This document shows, piece after piece, positions 9,448 to 18,354 of a DNA stretch of 64,000 nucleotides. The number at the start of each line of letters is the position of its first letter. Within the stretch, counting starts at the first letter, position 1. The notes beneath the pieces are model-generated. The model searched no databases. It was not told where the DNA came from and saw only the letters and a program-made list of their open reading frames with translations. The translations under genes were made by a program, and so were the position numbers. Origin of the DNA: Phytopythium helicoides (lineage: Eukaryota > Oomycota > Peronosporomycetes > Pythiales > Pythiaceae); contig JANFNE010000040.1 in the NCBI GenBank assembly GCA_024867545.1, positions 186,001 to 250,000 on the forward strand. The letters are read 5' to 3'.

Positions 9448-10843
9448 AGGCGGGAAGAGCAAGGGGCGCGGGCTTGCGTCGAGCCACGTAGCCCCGGTCC
9501 GCCCGAGAGGAGACCTCGTGGGTTTGCTCCACGACCTTGTTCTCCAAGCGCCTGACGCGCAGCTTGGCGAACTCGAAGGCCAGTGTGCGCAATGCCTTCG
9601 CGTCTTCCTTGCGGAAGCTGAGCATGTATGCTCGAATCGGTCGGTTGTACCGACGACACCAAGCATAGAACTGCTCTATGCCCATCCGGAGGGTCTCCTC
9701 CGGATGGCAAACAACCACGACCTCGTGGCTGATCGGCGTGCGCAGGCCGCCGGGGCCACGCTCACGCTTGCTGAGCATATAGCGAAGGTACTTTCCGTAC
9801 TCTTCGAACGACCAGCGAGCTGGTCGGCCCAGCACCAGCTGATGGTTCACATCACGCTGATGGATCTGGTCAGGCGTCGCCGCCGGTCGACCGATCTCGG
9901 AGACGAGAGCACCCGGTGGGTCGCTCTGGTCTGGAATAAAGAAGACGCTAGGCGTCCTAAATTCCTCGGAAGCCTCGAAGAGTGCTTCCTCACGACGAGC
10001 AAGAGTGTCCTCTTGCTGCTCGTCGAGGTCGTTGGTGACCAACGGAGCCGAGGCGGCGGCGGTCTGTCGCTCACCGCCTGCGTCGTCGGTCGGACGACGC
10101 TGAGCATCAATGCTCGCATGACTAGTGTCATGCGTGAGGTAGCGTTGCTCTGCTACCTCACCCTCCTCGGTCTCCGAGTCGGAGAACAGAGTCTCACGAC
10201 GTGACGGGCTGTCACGTCTGAAGGACGCAGCATCGTCGTCGACGTCTGCGTCCCGCGACGGCAATGGAAGCGCGTCGCGCAAGGGATGGAAGTCCCTTGG
10301 GTTCATCAGTGAATGAACTGGGCCACTGTCGTGGCCAGAGCCAAGGCTCTCAACTGCTGCCGCCGATGCGGAGCCTTGCGGCGACTCGGTGTGAGTCGTC
10401 CGCGTGACTGCTGCGCTTTCGCGCGCTGTCCCCACCGACGTGGTGTCGGTGCTGTCCACGTTTGGACAAGGGGAGGTCCTCCCCTGTGCTCGACGGGCAC
10501 GTGTGCCCGTCGTTGAAGTCGTCGGCGTGTTGGAGCCGGACTCCCGAGCGGCGTCGCGCGTGCGCGCCGACCGCTCGTCGACGTTGGCCGCAGCCGCGGT
10601 CGCTGTCGCTGTCGAAGCGCCCTCGCTCGCAGGCGAGGCGCGCGCATCACCGGATGCTAGCGCTGCCGCTCGCGCGGCGCGCGTGACCATGGAGGTCTGC
10701 TTGGCCATCGCTGGCCCAAGCGTGTGCACTGTGAGTGCTGAGCGGAAGCGCTGTTGCAGCGCTCGCTCCCCGCCGCGCCGTCGTGTTTTGACGGGCGGCT
10801 CTGGAACGTTCGTTCCCGGCGCCTCTATTTTGAGAGTGCCCAT
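8429..10843 (-). CDS. Antisense ORF of the Gypsy element, unknown protein, copy A
   Basis: An 804-codon frame opposite to gag-pol, starting with ATG at 10843, about 100 bp from the 3' LTR (the frame stays open to a GTG at 10909). I do not recognise the family. The N-terminal ~270 residues are low-complexity (Ala/Thr/Arg/Ser-rich with acidic runs). A compact, apparently folded segment at ~340-460 contains RPARWSFEEYGKYLRYMLSK and a FYAWCRRYNRP stretch. A charged R/S/P-rich part follows, then a heptad-like coiled coil (~590-650, many E/R/L), then a Tyr/Arg-rich tail. The last 339 codons overlap pol. If expressed it would need an antisense promoter in the 3' LTR. The same frame is intact in copy B. 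It could be an accessory or regulatory protein, or an accidental open frame; I favour real coding. Confidence 0.6.
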   Translation of the reverse strand: MGTLKIEAPGTNVPEPPVKTRRRGGERALQQRFRSALTVHTLGPAMAKQTSMVTRAARAAALASGDARASPASEGASTATATAAAANVDERSARTRDAARESGSNTPTTSTTGTRARRAQGRTSPCPNVDSTDTTSVGTARESAAVTRTTHTESPQGSASAAAVESLGSGHDSGPVHSLMNPRDFHPLRDALPLPSRDADVDDDAASFRRDSPSRRETLFSDSETEEGEVAEQRYLTHDTSHASIDAQRRPTDDAGGERQTAAASAPLVTNDLDEQQEDTLARREEALFEASEEFRTPSVFFIPDQSDPPGALVSEIGRPAATPDQIHQRDVNHQLVLGRPARWSFEEYGKYLRYMLSKRERGPGGLRTPISHEVVVVCHPEETLRMGIEQFYAWCRRYNRPIRAYMLSFRKEDAKALRTLAFEFAKLRVRRLENKVVEQTHEVSSRADRGYVARRKPAPLALPASRRNERASAPRGDAQPRRGQKRARGPGSPLAEVPRTPRSSVSVGSHATSRGSVVDHDGSGSEGAPPLHSGFDQGGQEVAGADASPPRARVERRSPSAPVTRGSRSPAPARSRDDPPQDLVDRYFDLTKDYDILDQKYRRASDLARERREELRALRKEQEELKQQCPYLRGQVDLLRAAQSTAVAVSQPYQAAAAAPLSYYSTAPAASASRYHAGYREARPRDEWIPHHEDRYGPYRSHVDASGEYRQYHQHGPWYDGYGYAYDDLGRRIDRHRSPSRDSGAERSRYRYEPYGSQVPAPAQAVAARATPVDASQETKQEAPPAAASNPPASQPVEDRGTA

Positions 10844-10935
10844 TTTGGAACGACTGTTCAGGCCCTGGCCCAGTTTGGTCGGGCGGTTCCAAATTGGAAC
10901 GAGAGTCACTCCTGTGCGGGGTGTCTCTAATTTGA

Positions 10936-10946
10936 GTGGGGGAGAG
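10936..10946 (+). other. Polypurine tract, copy A
   Basis: GTGGGGGAGAG lies immediately before the 3' LTR; this is the standard position for plus-strand priming. A similar G-rich run occurs internally near 8021-8032. Confidence 0.75.
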
Positions 10947-11261
10947 TGTAACGGGGTTACACGGGTACGTACCCATGGGTACGGCCTATGGCTACACTGG
11001 GTTGTGTACCCATTGCCCTCCGGCTAAGTACGAGCCGGAGGTTGAGTGGCTCTCATGAGCCTTGCATACTTTAGTCAAGTAGTTTTGCATTGTGTGTTGT
11101 AGGAACCACCCATTTCATGAACACTCTAATGCATACATTAATACAGTCTCCAATTTGCCCTGAAAGGCATACGTGTATTTGGTTAGTTTTAACCTATACT
11201 AAAGGCAAGTAAATTGCCTTGCACGCTTCCTCGTGCGCGAAGTGCTGTGTGCCCCGTCACA
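10947..11261 (+). repeat. 3' LTR of Gypsy copy A
   Basis: A 315-bp repeat identical to the 5' LTR except for T instead of G at 11062, followed by the target duplication CAAAG at 11262-11266. Confidence 0.95.
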
Positions 11262-11266
11262 CAAAG

Positions 11267-11589
11267 AGAGAGCCATGCTCCATTGCGAATACCAACCTTG
11301 GACATGTAAAAGCATCAATACACACTATAAATGTTTCTTGTTATAGCGTAGCACTGAGGATCCTACTGTCTGCTCTGTGCAACTCCTATGAGGGCTTTTA
11401 CCTCGTTGGTGGCAATGTACTTCGGCGACCAGAGGCCGCTACGATCTGTCCATGTCGATAGAGTCGACTCCGACACTGTTGTTGATTATCCCTACCAGGT
11501 GGCTAGTCAACGCTTGAACACTCAAACCCTCCTCGCTTCGTGCTTCCCTTTCGAGGCGATGCGGAACATGTCAAGTCGGAAGCTTGCGT
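11267..11589. other. Flank between Gypsy copy A and Fanzor fragment
   Basis: About 320 bp downstream of the Gypsy insertion. I see no convincing reading frame, RNA gene or repeat. It may be former 3' flank of the Fanzor gene. Confidence 0.4.
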
Positions 11590-11715
11590 TCTAGAAAATG
11601 GTGTTGAAATGCACGAGAAAAGTCTTGCGGTGTGTAGCCAGTCGATGCAAGGCAACTCTCCTGGATCGTGACATCAACGCTGCCACCAACATACTCGAGC
11701 TGCTTCGGAGCAGCT
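11590..11715 (+). pseudogene. Fanzor RuvC-III segment, in inverted orientation
   Basis: The plus strand encodes paired cysteines followed by LLDRDINAATNIL, the hallmark C-terminal RuvC-III motif of TnpB/Fanzor nucleases (catalytic Asp in DRD-N-A). The zinc-ribbon half that should precede it lies directly to the right but on the minus strand. The segment is therefore inverted relative to the rest of the gene. The junction is a 6-bp-stem fold-back (GCTGCT, loop TCGG, AGCAGC) at 11699-11714. The orientation is read from the sequence; an inversion is the simplest explanation, though a fragment of a second copy is possible. Confidence 0.65.
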
Positions 11716-12054
11716 TGAAATTCCGTGGCTTCCTTCCGACTGGGAAAAAGCTCGGCGCGAATATCCACTTCGTCCTTCTTCCGTTTCACCTGTGTCAGCA
11801 AACGGGCCTGCTTCATGCATTTGTGACACCCGGAACAGAGGGTGCTCATCCTAAACCCATCGATAGGAATCACTGCCGCGCGTTTACGCAGCTCGTTGGC
11901 AAATCTCTTCACTGATGCATAAGGATATCCTCGTATCCCTCCTTGCTGACTCCAATCGCCCAAGCCAACGCACACACGTTTGCTCGCCTGTGGGATTAAC
12001 CTTTTCGCCAGTTTTGCCAGGGCTTTCATCTTGAACCGGTCTAAAGGAAAGCGC
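11716..12054 (-). pseudogene. Fanzor C-terminal fragment (zinc ribbon half)
   Basis: The minus-strand frame reads KALAKLAKRLIP, then VCVGLGDWSQ (the position of the RuvC-II region), a basic helix, and FRMSTLCSGCHKCMKQARLL, the first half of the TnpB/Fanzor zinc ribbon. It picks up where the 21.8-22.96 kb Fanzor frame stops (..SFLRWR), so the two are probably one gene split by 9.77 kb. The pentamer AGCGC is present at both junctions (12050-12054 and 21822-21826). Not functional as it stands. Confidence 0.7.
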
Positions 12055-12663
12055 TGTGATGAAACGCGCGAACCGCTCCACTCCGCTCCAGTCGCGGTGT
12101 TCCATTGGCCGCTCGACTGAGACTGTCTGCGGCGGATCATTCGGCAACCCCAAGCGACGCAACTCTTCCCTCGCGTGCGCCGCAGCCGCCACACCGCTGC
12201 TCGCATCTGCGCCGGCCTTCTGGGGGTCCTCTGCAGCCTCCGCAATCCCCGCAGCCGCCTGTGCAGCCATCGCGTCGCTGTGCGCTGCGCCTGCCGCCGC
12301 GGGAGAAGCAGAGCGCGCCGACGTGTCACCACGGGCTGCCGCCCCAGCGTCAGCTAGCCGCGCTGCCGGGCGCCCGCCCCCCTCTGCAGAAGGTGCCGTT
12401 GGCGCTGGCGCCGATCCAAAGAGCTGCCCGAGGTACCCCAGCGGTGACCGGAAGAAGACTGTGCGAGGCGAAGCCGCCGGCGAGGACCCTGCGCTGTCAA
12501 CCGAAGCTTGCTCTGCGACGGCGCTGTCGCTGCGGACGTCGCTGTTGTCGCCGCGCGTCGGGGGTTGGGTGCTGCCACCCGGTCTGGCGCTTGTCATCCT
12601 TCTGCACGCTGCGCCAAGTCTGGCAAACTTGTCGAGGCCGAAGCAAGTATGTGCGACGGCCAC
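12055..12663 (-). pseudogene. Ala-rich, possibly gag-like reading frame, truncated
   Basis: A minus-strand frame begins with ATG at 12663 and stays open into the Fanzor fragment (its stop is at 11884), so its true end is lost at the junction. It is strongly Ala/Gly/Ser-rich in the middle and ends near the junction with a EHRDWSGVERFARF-type segment that resembles the start of a gag or retroelement protein. The family is not recognised. Upstream repeats and LTR-like sequence make a truncated retroelement plausible. Confidence 0.3.
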
Positions 12664-12792
12664 AGGCTCGCGCCACGTCGCTCACCAGCGCCTGTCGCCC
12701 ACGGGGCGGTTGTGTCGATGTGGCCCCAGTTTCCGGGGGAACTGCCGACCAACGGTCAGGTGACCCCTCATGTCTCACTGCGACACTTGTGA

Positions 12793-12894
12793 AGGCTCAA
12801 GTCTCGGCCTACAAGTCCGGGCCTACAAGTCTCGGCCTACTCGACTGAGCCTACAAGTCCGGGCCTACAAGTCTCGACCTACAAGTCCGAGCCT
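12793..12894 (+). repeat. Short degenerate tandem repeat, ~15-bp unit
   Basis: About seven imperfect copies of CCTACAAGTCTCGG / CCTACAAGTCCGGG in ~100 bp, with no gaps or spacers. It looks like a leader or U3-type repeat rather than coding sequence. Confidence 0.7.
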
Positions 12895-13815
12895 AGGAAC
12901 CGAGACTGAGCGGCCTGACTCTGGGCACCAGTAATCAGTGCGACATGGAGCCGGGATCGCCATGTGGGATCAGCACCGACTGGTCATTGCGCTTCTAGTG
13001 ATTGCTTACCATGCGTTTACGCATTTGCTTCTTGTGGACAGGGCTCGCCCAGGGGGGCTGCCTCTACGTCTAGGTTTTACATATTATATAATAAAAACTT
13101 CCGCTTTTGCCTTGGAGCACACACCCCGGAGGCGTTCGACACCTTCGCTCACCGGCGGCGCAGGCTTAGCGCTGCCGCGTCCTCTCTCACTGGCACGCAG
13201 CCTCGGCGTGCTACGTATCGCGCGGCGGGAGGGTAGCCCGCTCGCGCAGAGGTAAGTCCGGTCTCCCCGGTGTATTCCTGGTCTCCCCGGTGTTCCTTTT
13301 CCCCTCTACAGTAGCCAAGCTCTACATTTAGTGTGTGTGTGTGCTCAGCCGGCGGATCGACGAGTGTCCGTCGGCTTGGAGCGTGTATTCTTTTAGCTCG
13401 TGTATAAGGCCCGGGGTCTGGGCCTATAAAGACAGAGACCACCCGAGTGCACGCGGCTTGCGTTCATACGTCTGCCGCGTGCACGTGCATATCTTCTTGT
13501 CACTACCGTAGTGATTGTGTGTCCGAGTGAGCTGTGGTGGCAGCCTAGATATCTATCTGGGCGTGTTACGACAACCCGATCAAAAGGGCCTGCTCCTCGC
13601 AAGGGGTTACACAACGTGAGACTGATCAGAGCGAGCCTCGGACTTTCCCCATAGTCCAGGGCTTGCTCAGAGTTCACGCAGGCTCCAGCCCCTGCCTGTG
13701 TGCTCACTATACCTGTTCCTCAGCCGGGCTCTAGTGCAAGCCGGCTGACCCAAGGTGTCGTGGGTTTTTCCCGACTCACCTCATCACACAAGTTTGTCGA
13801 TACTTGCAAACGCTG
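12895..13815. other. LTR/leader-like non-coding region
   Basis: No credible gene. Contains an AT-rich box (TATTATATAATAA near 13080), a TATA-like CCTATAAAGAC near 13420, two direct copies of GGTCTCCCCGGTGT (13260 region) and a GT microsatellite (13330). These fit promoter/LTR sequence of an old retroelement, but I cannot place both LTR ends or decide the orientation. A minus-strand TGGTGCCCAGAG near 12930 could be a primer-binding site. Confidence 0.3.
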
Positions 13816-13820
13816 TACTC

Positions 13821-13978
13821 CGCCATGGATGTAGTGGTCGAAATGGCCTTAGCACAGAACGGACTGATATAGTGGTCTAAGTCCGCACCGTCATAGCACA
13901 ACCGCTTTTAGCGGAAGCTACCGCACACCCATGTGAACTGCCTTCGCGATAAGATATAGTGGTCATTTTCCGCGAAGG
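13821..13978 (+). other. Three-hairpin cluster with shared TAGTGGTC loop
   Basis: Three successive perfect stems enclose the same loop core. GCCAT/ATGGC (13822-13826 with 13843-13847). CGGACT/AGTCCG (13860-13865 with 13880-13885). CCTTCGCG/CGCGAAGG (13941-13948 with 13971-13978). Each loop contains TAGTGGTC, usually preceded by GATR. The stems are unrelated in sequence, so this is not simple repeat duplication. Probable function is a structured RNA or a protein-binding site, for example a retroelement leader or packaging signal; that role is inferred. Confidence 0.5.
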
Positions 13979-13989
13979 GTCATAGGCGC

Positions 13990-14963
13990 GTCTTAGAAAA
14001 AGGGGTGAGCAACTCCACCAGGAGCGCCCTGGAACTTCGTACAAATACATCCTACACCGGGCACCATCTTGCCCCTGAGACGTTTCTGACGAGTGGCAGC
14101 GCCATCATCATTCCAGCATCTCACAACATACACCTGCCCTTCGCTGAGAGTCACCCGCCAAGAATACCTCTTACCGGAATGACCCTTTTGCCAAGAACAA
14201 TGCATACATACATGATGTAGATACATTCGCACGAGAACCCCGCACTTGCGTGCATTGCGTTCACACACACATGCATCAACTATACCGTCATCTTCCTCGC
14301 TGCCAACCGGGTCTCACTCCATGCAGACACACATACCCCAGCGGGGACACATGCACCACTCACCGTAGAAAGCTCTTGGTGCACGTGCCCCTTGTGCCGT
14401 GCTGGTGTAGTCTGTTCACTTGGTGGGAAATGTTCGACTGTGTTGAAAATTAGAGTTGTCGGAAACTAGCTGAATATGTTCTACATTAGGCGGCTCCTTT
14501 GGGTGCACGTGTAAACCTGCATGAACTTGTGAATCTGGTCGCTCTCAACTGATCGGCTTGCAGCGGAGTGTGGCGGATGTACCTCTCGACGCTTGATATC
14601 GGCTGCGAACGCACGATGTGTCTGCTCTGCTAATGCGCAAATGACGGGCGTCGACTCTGGATGTGTGGCCGTCGGCTTGAAGTACGGCGCTAGCCAGTTG
14701 TCCTCACTTCGAAGTCAGTGGGATATTTAGTCCGATGATTACGCCACCCTCTGGAATGTTGGTAATCTTCTTAGCGGTGGTACTGTCAACGTTACTGTTT
14801 GAATTTATCAAACGTCTACGTTATTTTTCGGTAACTTTACCGCTGCCAACTGCAGCTAACCTCCATCAACATCAGTCTTGACTTTTGTATAGGTGGTAGT
14901 GACTCGTCACTAACACTAGAATCTTCAATAGAACGACGCGCCTCTTCTCGTCCTGTGGTCATT
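13990..14963. other. Gene-free stretch
   Basis: I see no convincing reading frame, RNA gene or LTR here. One TTAGCGG motif (14773) recurs in the 20.0-21.8 kb region. Confidence 0.4.
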
Positions 14964-15814
14964 CATGGCTCTCAACGGTGCTCTCTCGGACTGCTCTGCC
15001 TGCGCCGCACACCCTACGGCTGGACCAGCTGCATTGTCATGACGCTTATCATGGCCTGTATGTCTGCGAGCGACTCGTGCTACACCGTCACCTCCGACCG
15101 CGGCATCGCCAACTATACGGATGCCTTCCGCGCGCACATCAACTACGACGCCCCCAGCTAGATCGGCAAGAACGTCGTCCTCATGTTCTTCGTTGCCTTC
15201 GGCTACGTCGTGTCGGAGGTCTGCACTAACGCCGTCGTCGTCGATATGGCGCAGCGTGAGCCGATCGAGACCCGAGTCAAGACCCCGTCGGCCATCTACG
15301 CCTTGCGCACGGCTGTGGTCATCCTCGGCGATATCCTCGTGGGCCTCTGCTTCAACGGCAAGGGGTACAACGACCAGTTTGACTTCTCGCTCAGCTCATA
15401 ATCATCATGACGGTCTGTTCCGTGCCGAACATCCCGAACACGTGGTTCTTCGTCAAGGAGGAGAAGAGCGAGCGCATCCAGCTCGGCAAACACATGCGCG
15501 AGCTCTCGAACCGAGTGCAGAGGCGAATTATGTACCTGATCATTGCATACACATTCATCTCGGGATTCTTTGTTGGAATCACGTACAAGGCCACGTCGCC
15601 CGTCAAGGCGTACATGATCGGTGTCACGTCACTCAACAGCACGCTGTCCGACATCTTTGGCAACATCCTCTTCATGACTGCCATCATAATCTCGCCCAAG
15701 TGGGGCTTCAACTGGGACTTGCGCAAGGGTGTCATTGTCGCTGTCGTCGACTCCACGGCGACGCTCGTCTCGATCTTGGGTGTGTACCGCTGGCTTGACC
15801 GTGCAGGTGCTTAA
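14964..15814 (+). pseudogene. Remnant of a multipass transporter (BT1/MFS-like)
   Basis: Fragments in several frames match the layout of an oomycete multipass transporter family. ACMSASDSCYTVTSDRGIAN is followed by an in-frame TAG at 15159, then GKNVVLMFFVAFGYVVSEVC and further helices, then a TAA near 15400. A frame change follows, then a helical C-terminal part that includes YMIGVTSLNSTLSDIFGNI. The 5' half of the protein is missing. I read it as a folate-biopterin-transporter-like (BT1/MFS) protein from remembered family patterns, without a search. It lies between retroelement-like sequence and the hAT remnant and may have been captured by a transposon. Confidence 0.5.
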
Positions 15815-16005
15815 ATGCATCATCTTCGTGGCATCAGCGAATGTCGTCGTCGAGGTGTCGGGTATCGGGAGTTGAGGTGCTGTTTTAGGCCCATTACAAC
15901 CGTGTCGAACCACTGAATCCCGTTCGTACCCTCTTAAGTTGGATCCGCAGTTCATTTAATTCCAAAGTGAGAGCAAGCACAGTGTAATCATACTGAACAT
16001 GCTCG

Positions 16006-18354
16006 CTAGTTAGTCATAGGAATTTGAGTTTGTGTGGATGAAGATTTGCAGTTTTCAGCGATGAATACAAGGTCTCGTACAAGACTTGGTGCCAAAGAGC
16101 AACGCCTTGCAGATATAATGTTTCAGCTGGTTGAAAAAGCTCGCTCAGATGGTACGGAAGTAGATACGCATCCTAACCACTTTCGAGCGATCGGTGCGAG
16201 GAAAGGATAATGCTTGGCGTGCTGCTTCCACCACAAGACGGGGTCAACGTCGTCAGGCACTTCATTCGTTGCTGCGAGGTACTGCATCAATTCTGCTTGC
16301 ACCCGCGATCGGGAACCGCTTGAATTTCCACGGTTGACGTTGTCTCTAGAAGGAATGCGGGAAGCACGCGTCCCAAAGATTCGCTTACGAGTATTTCGTT
16401 TTATAGCTTGATCCCGAGACGCTAGTGGCGGAGAAGACATTACTGCCGCCTGGGAAATAGCCGATCTGTTTGTGCTCGCCTCCTCAACTGCAGCGTCTAT
16501 GAGAGAGTCTTTGGCCAGCTGCTGGTTGAGAGGGTCAAAATAGCTCATCTCGGAGAGCCTAGGATCGAGGATGCTCCCATTTCAGAGTCGTCATTATCGC
16601 TGAACGAGAAACCGGTCGCGAAAAAGATGAAACATTGTGCGTCGGACTTCGTGCATCAATGACAGAGTGCTACTAACATAGTTTTGATCACCAAAAAGCG
16701 CTACAACACCATCAAAGATTTTGTCGTCTTGTAGCGTTGATTCGATCGATTCGAGGCACGGAAATACAAGTCCAAGGGTTGGATAGCCCTCTCCACTTAG
16801 ATGTTCCGTTGTGCTCCAAATTGGATCAAGCAATTCCACCAAGCAGCTAATGATAAATCAATCGCGAGTGCTTGGACGCGTCAGTGAGACGTCAGAAAAC
16901 TCACGGCGCCCTTCAATGCCTGATATGTACTGGAAAAACTTGTCTATTGCCACTTGGATTCGAATAAAGCGTGACAGCATGTCTCGACTGCTATTCCATC
17001 TTGTTGGACAATCAAGAGCGACCTCAAGTCTCTCGAGCTTGTTTGAGGTTTGGATTTTGGCCAAACGGTTCTTGGCTTTTGGTGATCGATGAAAATACAC
17101 CGCTAAACTGCGAAACACATGCACACAAGTGCGAACCTCGTCAACTATAGTGCGTTCTCTCGTTGATGATCTAATCTCTAAGTGCTGTTCCATTTCGGTG
17201 CATGCACTTTCTTGGATGTGGGCAACTGCTGCCGCGACATTATCACCATCATCATCGTCAATACCTTCATCTGTGAGCTCTTCTGCTGCTTCGGCGATAG
17301 ATGTTTGTGTTGAAGAGCAAACGGTATGGTTTAGAGGGTTTGGAGACGCCACATTTGCTGTGGGAGATGAACGACTCTTTGCTTTTCGTACCAGAACAGA
17401 TCCTACGACCAAATGCAAAGAGTGGGCGACGCATGAATAATGCGGAACTCGCAATTGGTTCCCAGCGGATACTCCGTTAGATGCTCTATCTCGAAGAAGT
17501 GCGACACAATTCTCTCGCGAAAGACCCCACTCATCGAGAACAGTTGATAGTGCATTCGCAATTGCTTCACCGGTATGCTTTCCTGGTAATGGCTTGACCT
17601 CAAGGGTCCAGTTTCTCATCTCAAAGTTAAGATTTATGTAGTGTAGTGTTACAGGGATGAAGCTCCGTTGCGCTCGGTCCGTCCAAATGTCAGTTGTACA
17701 CGAAAAATAGCGGCATCCATCAGCATTTTTTTGTTTTAAATCACCTCTCATCACATCAGCAAATGCTTTGATTTCGGTTGTCAATTCTGTGCGTCCCGGA
17801 ACTTTTACAGTGACTCCACCTAGCCCATGTGTTAGGTAGTGAATGTATGCTCGAAACTCAAGATCATCTACGAGGCAAATTGGGCGCATTTTGACAGCAA
17901 TCCACTTCACTAAGAGACGATTGGCTCGACGCTGCTGCTGGTCAGTTATTAACACTGTAGATGATGATTTGTTTGCACCTCCTTCTCTATCGCTACTGGT
18001 AGATTGATCATTCCCTAGCTGTCGGTTTGAATGCTGTCTGGCATGCTTGTTTGTTACAAAATCTTTCAGTTCCAATCTGTGAATAGATTCCATGTGCGTG
18101 CGTACAGAGTTGGATTGACCAACACGAAAACTTATTCTGACATTGCATTTGGTACAGTACGCTTCTTTCGCCATGTAAGACTTGAATTCTGCAGCAGGCG
18201 CGTTAGAATAGCTGTCTTGAGGTATCAGTTTAATGAATTGCCACCGCTCAGGTTTTCTTTGTCGTTTCATGGTATATGCATGTAATACCAGCGGTACGGA
18301 TGGTGCCTGCGCTGGGTTCATCCTCACCTCGCATGCCTCATGAAGCTGCTCCAT
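16006..18354 (-). pseudogene. Degenerate hAT-family transposase
   Basis: One minus-strand frame runs from ATG 18354 (or ATG ~18270) to a TAG at 16006-16008, interrupted by several in-frame stops (16858, 16594 and neighbours, 16123). In order it shows a BED zinc finger (CTKCN...HMESIH), the hAT core TTDIWTD, a DRASNG segment, CVAHSLHLVV, PTRWNSSRDML, and the C-terminal dimerisation block WWKQHAKHYPFLAPIARKWL..PSERAFSTS. The frame then continues IISARRCSLAPSLVRDLVF after a TGA. Near 16.6 kb a short stretch reads better in another frame, so small indels are also present. Inactive. I could not identify its terminal inverted repeats or 8-bp target duplication. Confidence 0.88.

Larger units (their letters stand above)
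2795..11261 (+). mobile_element. Full-length Ty3/Gypsy chromodomain retrotransposon, copy A
   Basis: An 8467-bp element bounded by two 315-bp direct repeats that begin TGTAAC and end GTCACA. The 5-bp target duplication CAAAG (2790-2794 and 11262-11266) fits Gypsy integration. Internal order is primer-binding site, gag, protease, RT, RNase H, integrase, chromodomain, a 1.5-kb 3' region covered by an antisense reading frame, polypurine tract, LTR. The two LTRs differ at one position that I can find (G at 2910, T at 11062), so insertion is recent. Its inverted sister is at 24007-32470. The chromodomain suggests a chromovirus-type element that targets histone-marked chromatin; that is a family property, not shown here. 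Confidence 0.95.

Noticed and set aside
9311..10204. 297-codon plus-strand ORF after pol (and its mirror at 25064-25957)
   Set aside because: It lies in the third frame opposite the antisense ORF, begins inside pol in another frame and has an erratic composition; best explained as a shadow of the antisense ORF.
10404..11027. 207-codon plus-strand ORF running into the 3' LTR
   Set aside because: Complement of the low-complexity start of the antisense ORF; it crosses the polypurine tract and LTR boundary, which a real gene would not.
11571..12332. 253-codon minus-strand ORF joining Arg-rich sequence to the Fanzor fragment
   Set aside because: It crosses the 12054 junction; only the left part resembles a protein, and the right part is an off-frame reading of the Ala-rich ORF.
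12793..12894. CRISPR-like short repeats
   Set aside because: Units are contiguous and degenerate with no spacers, and the DNA is eukaryotic.
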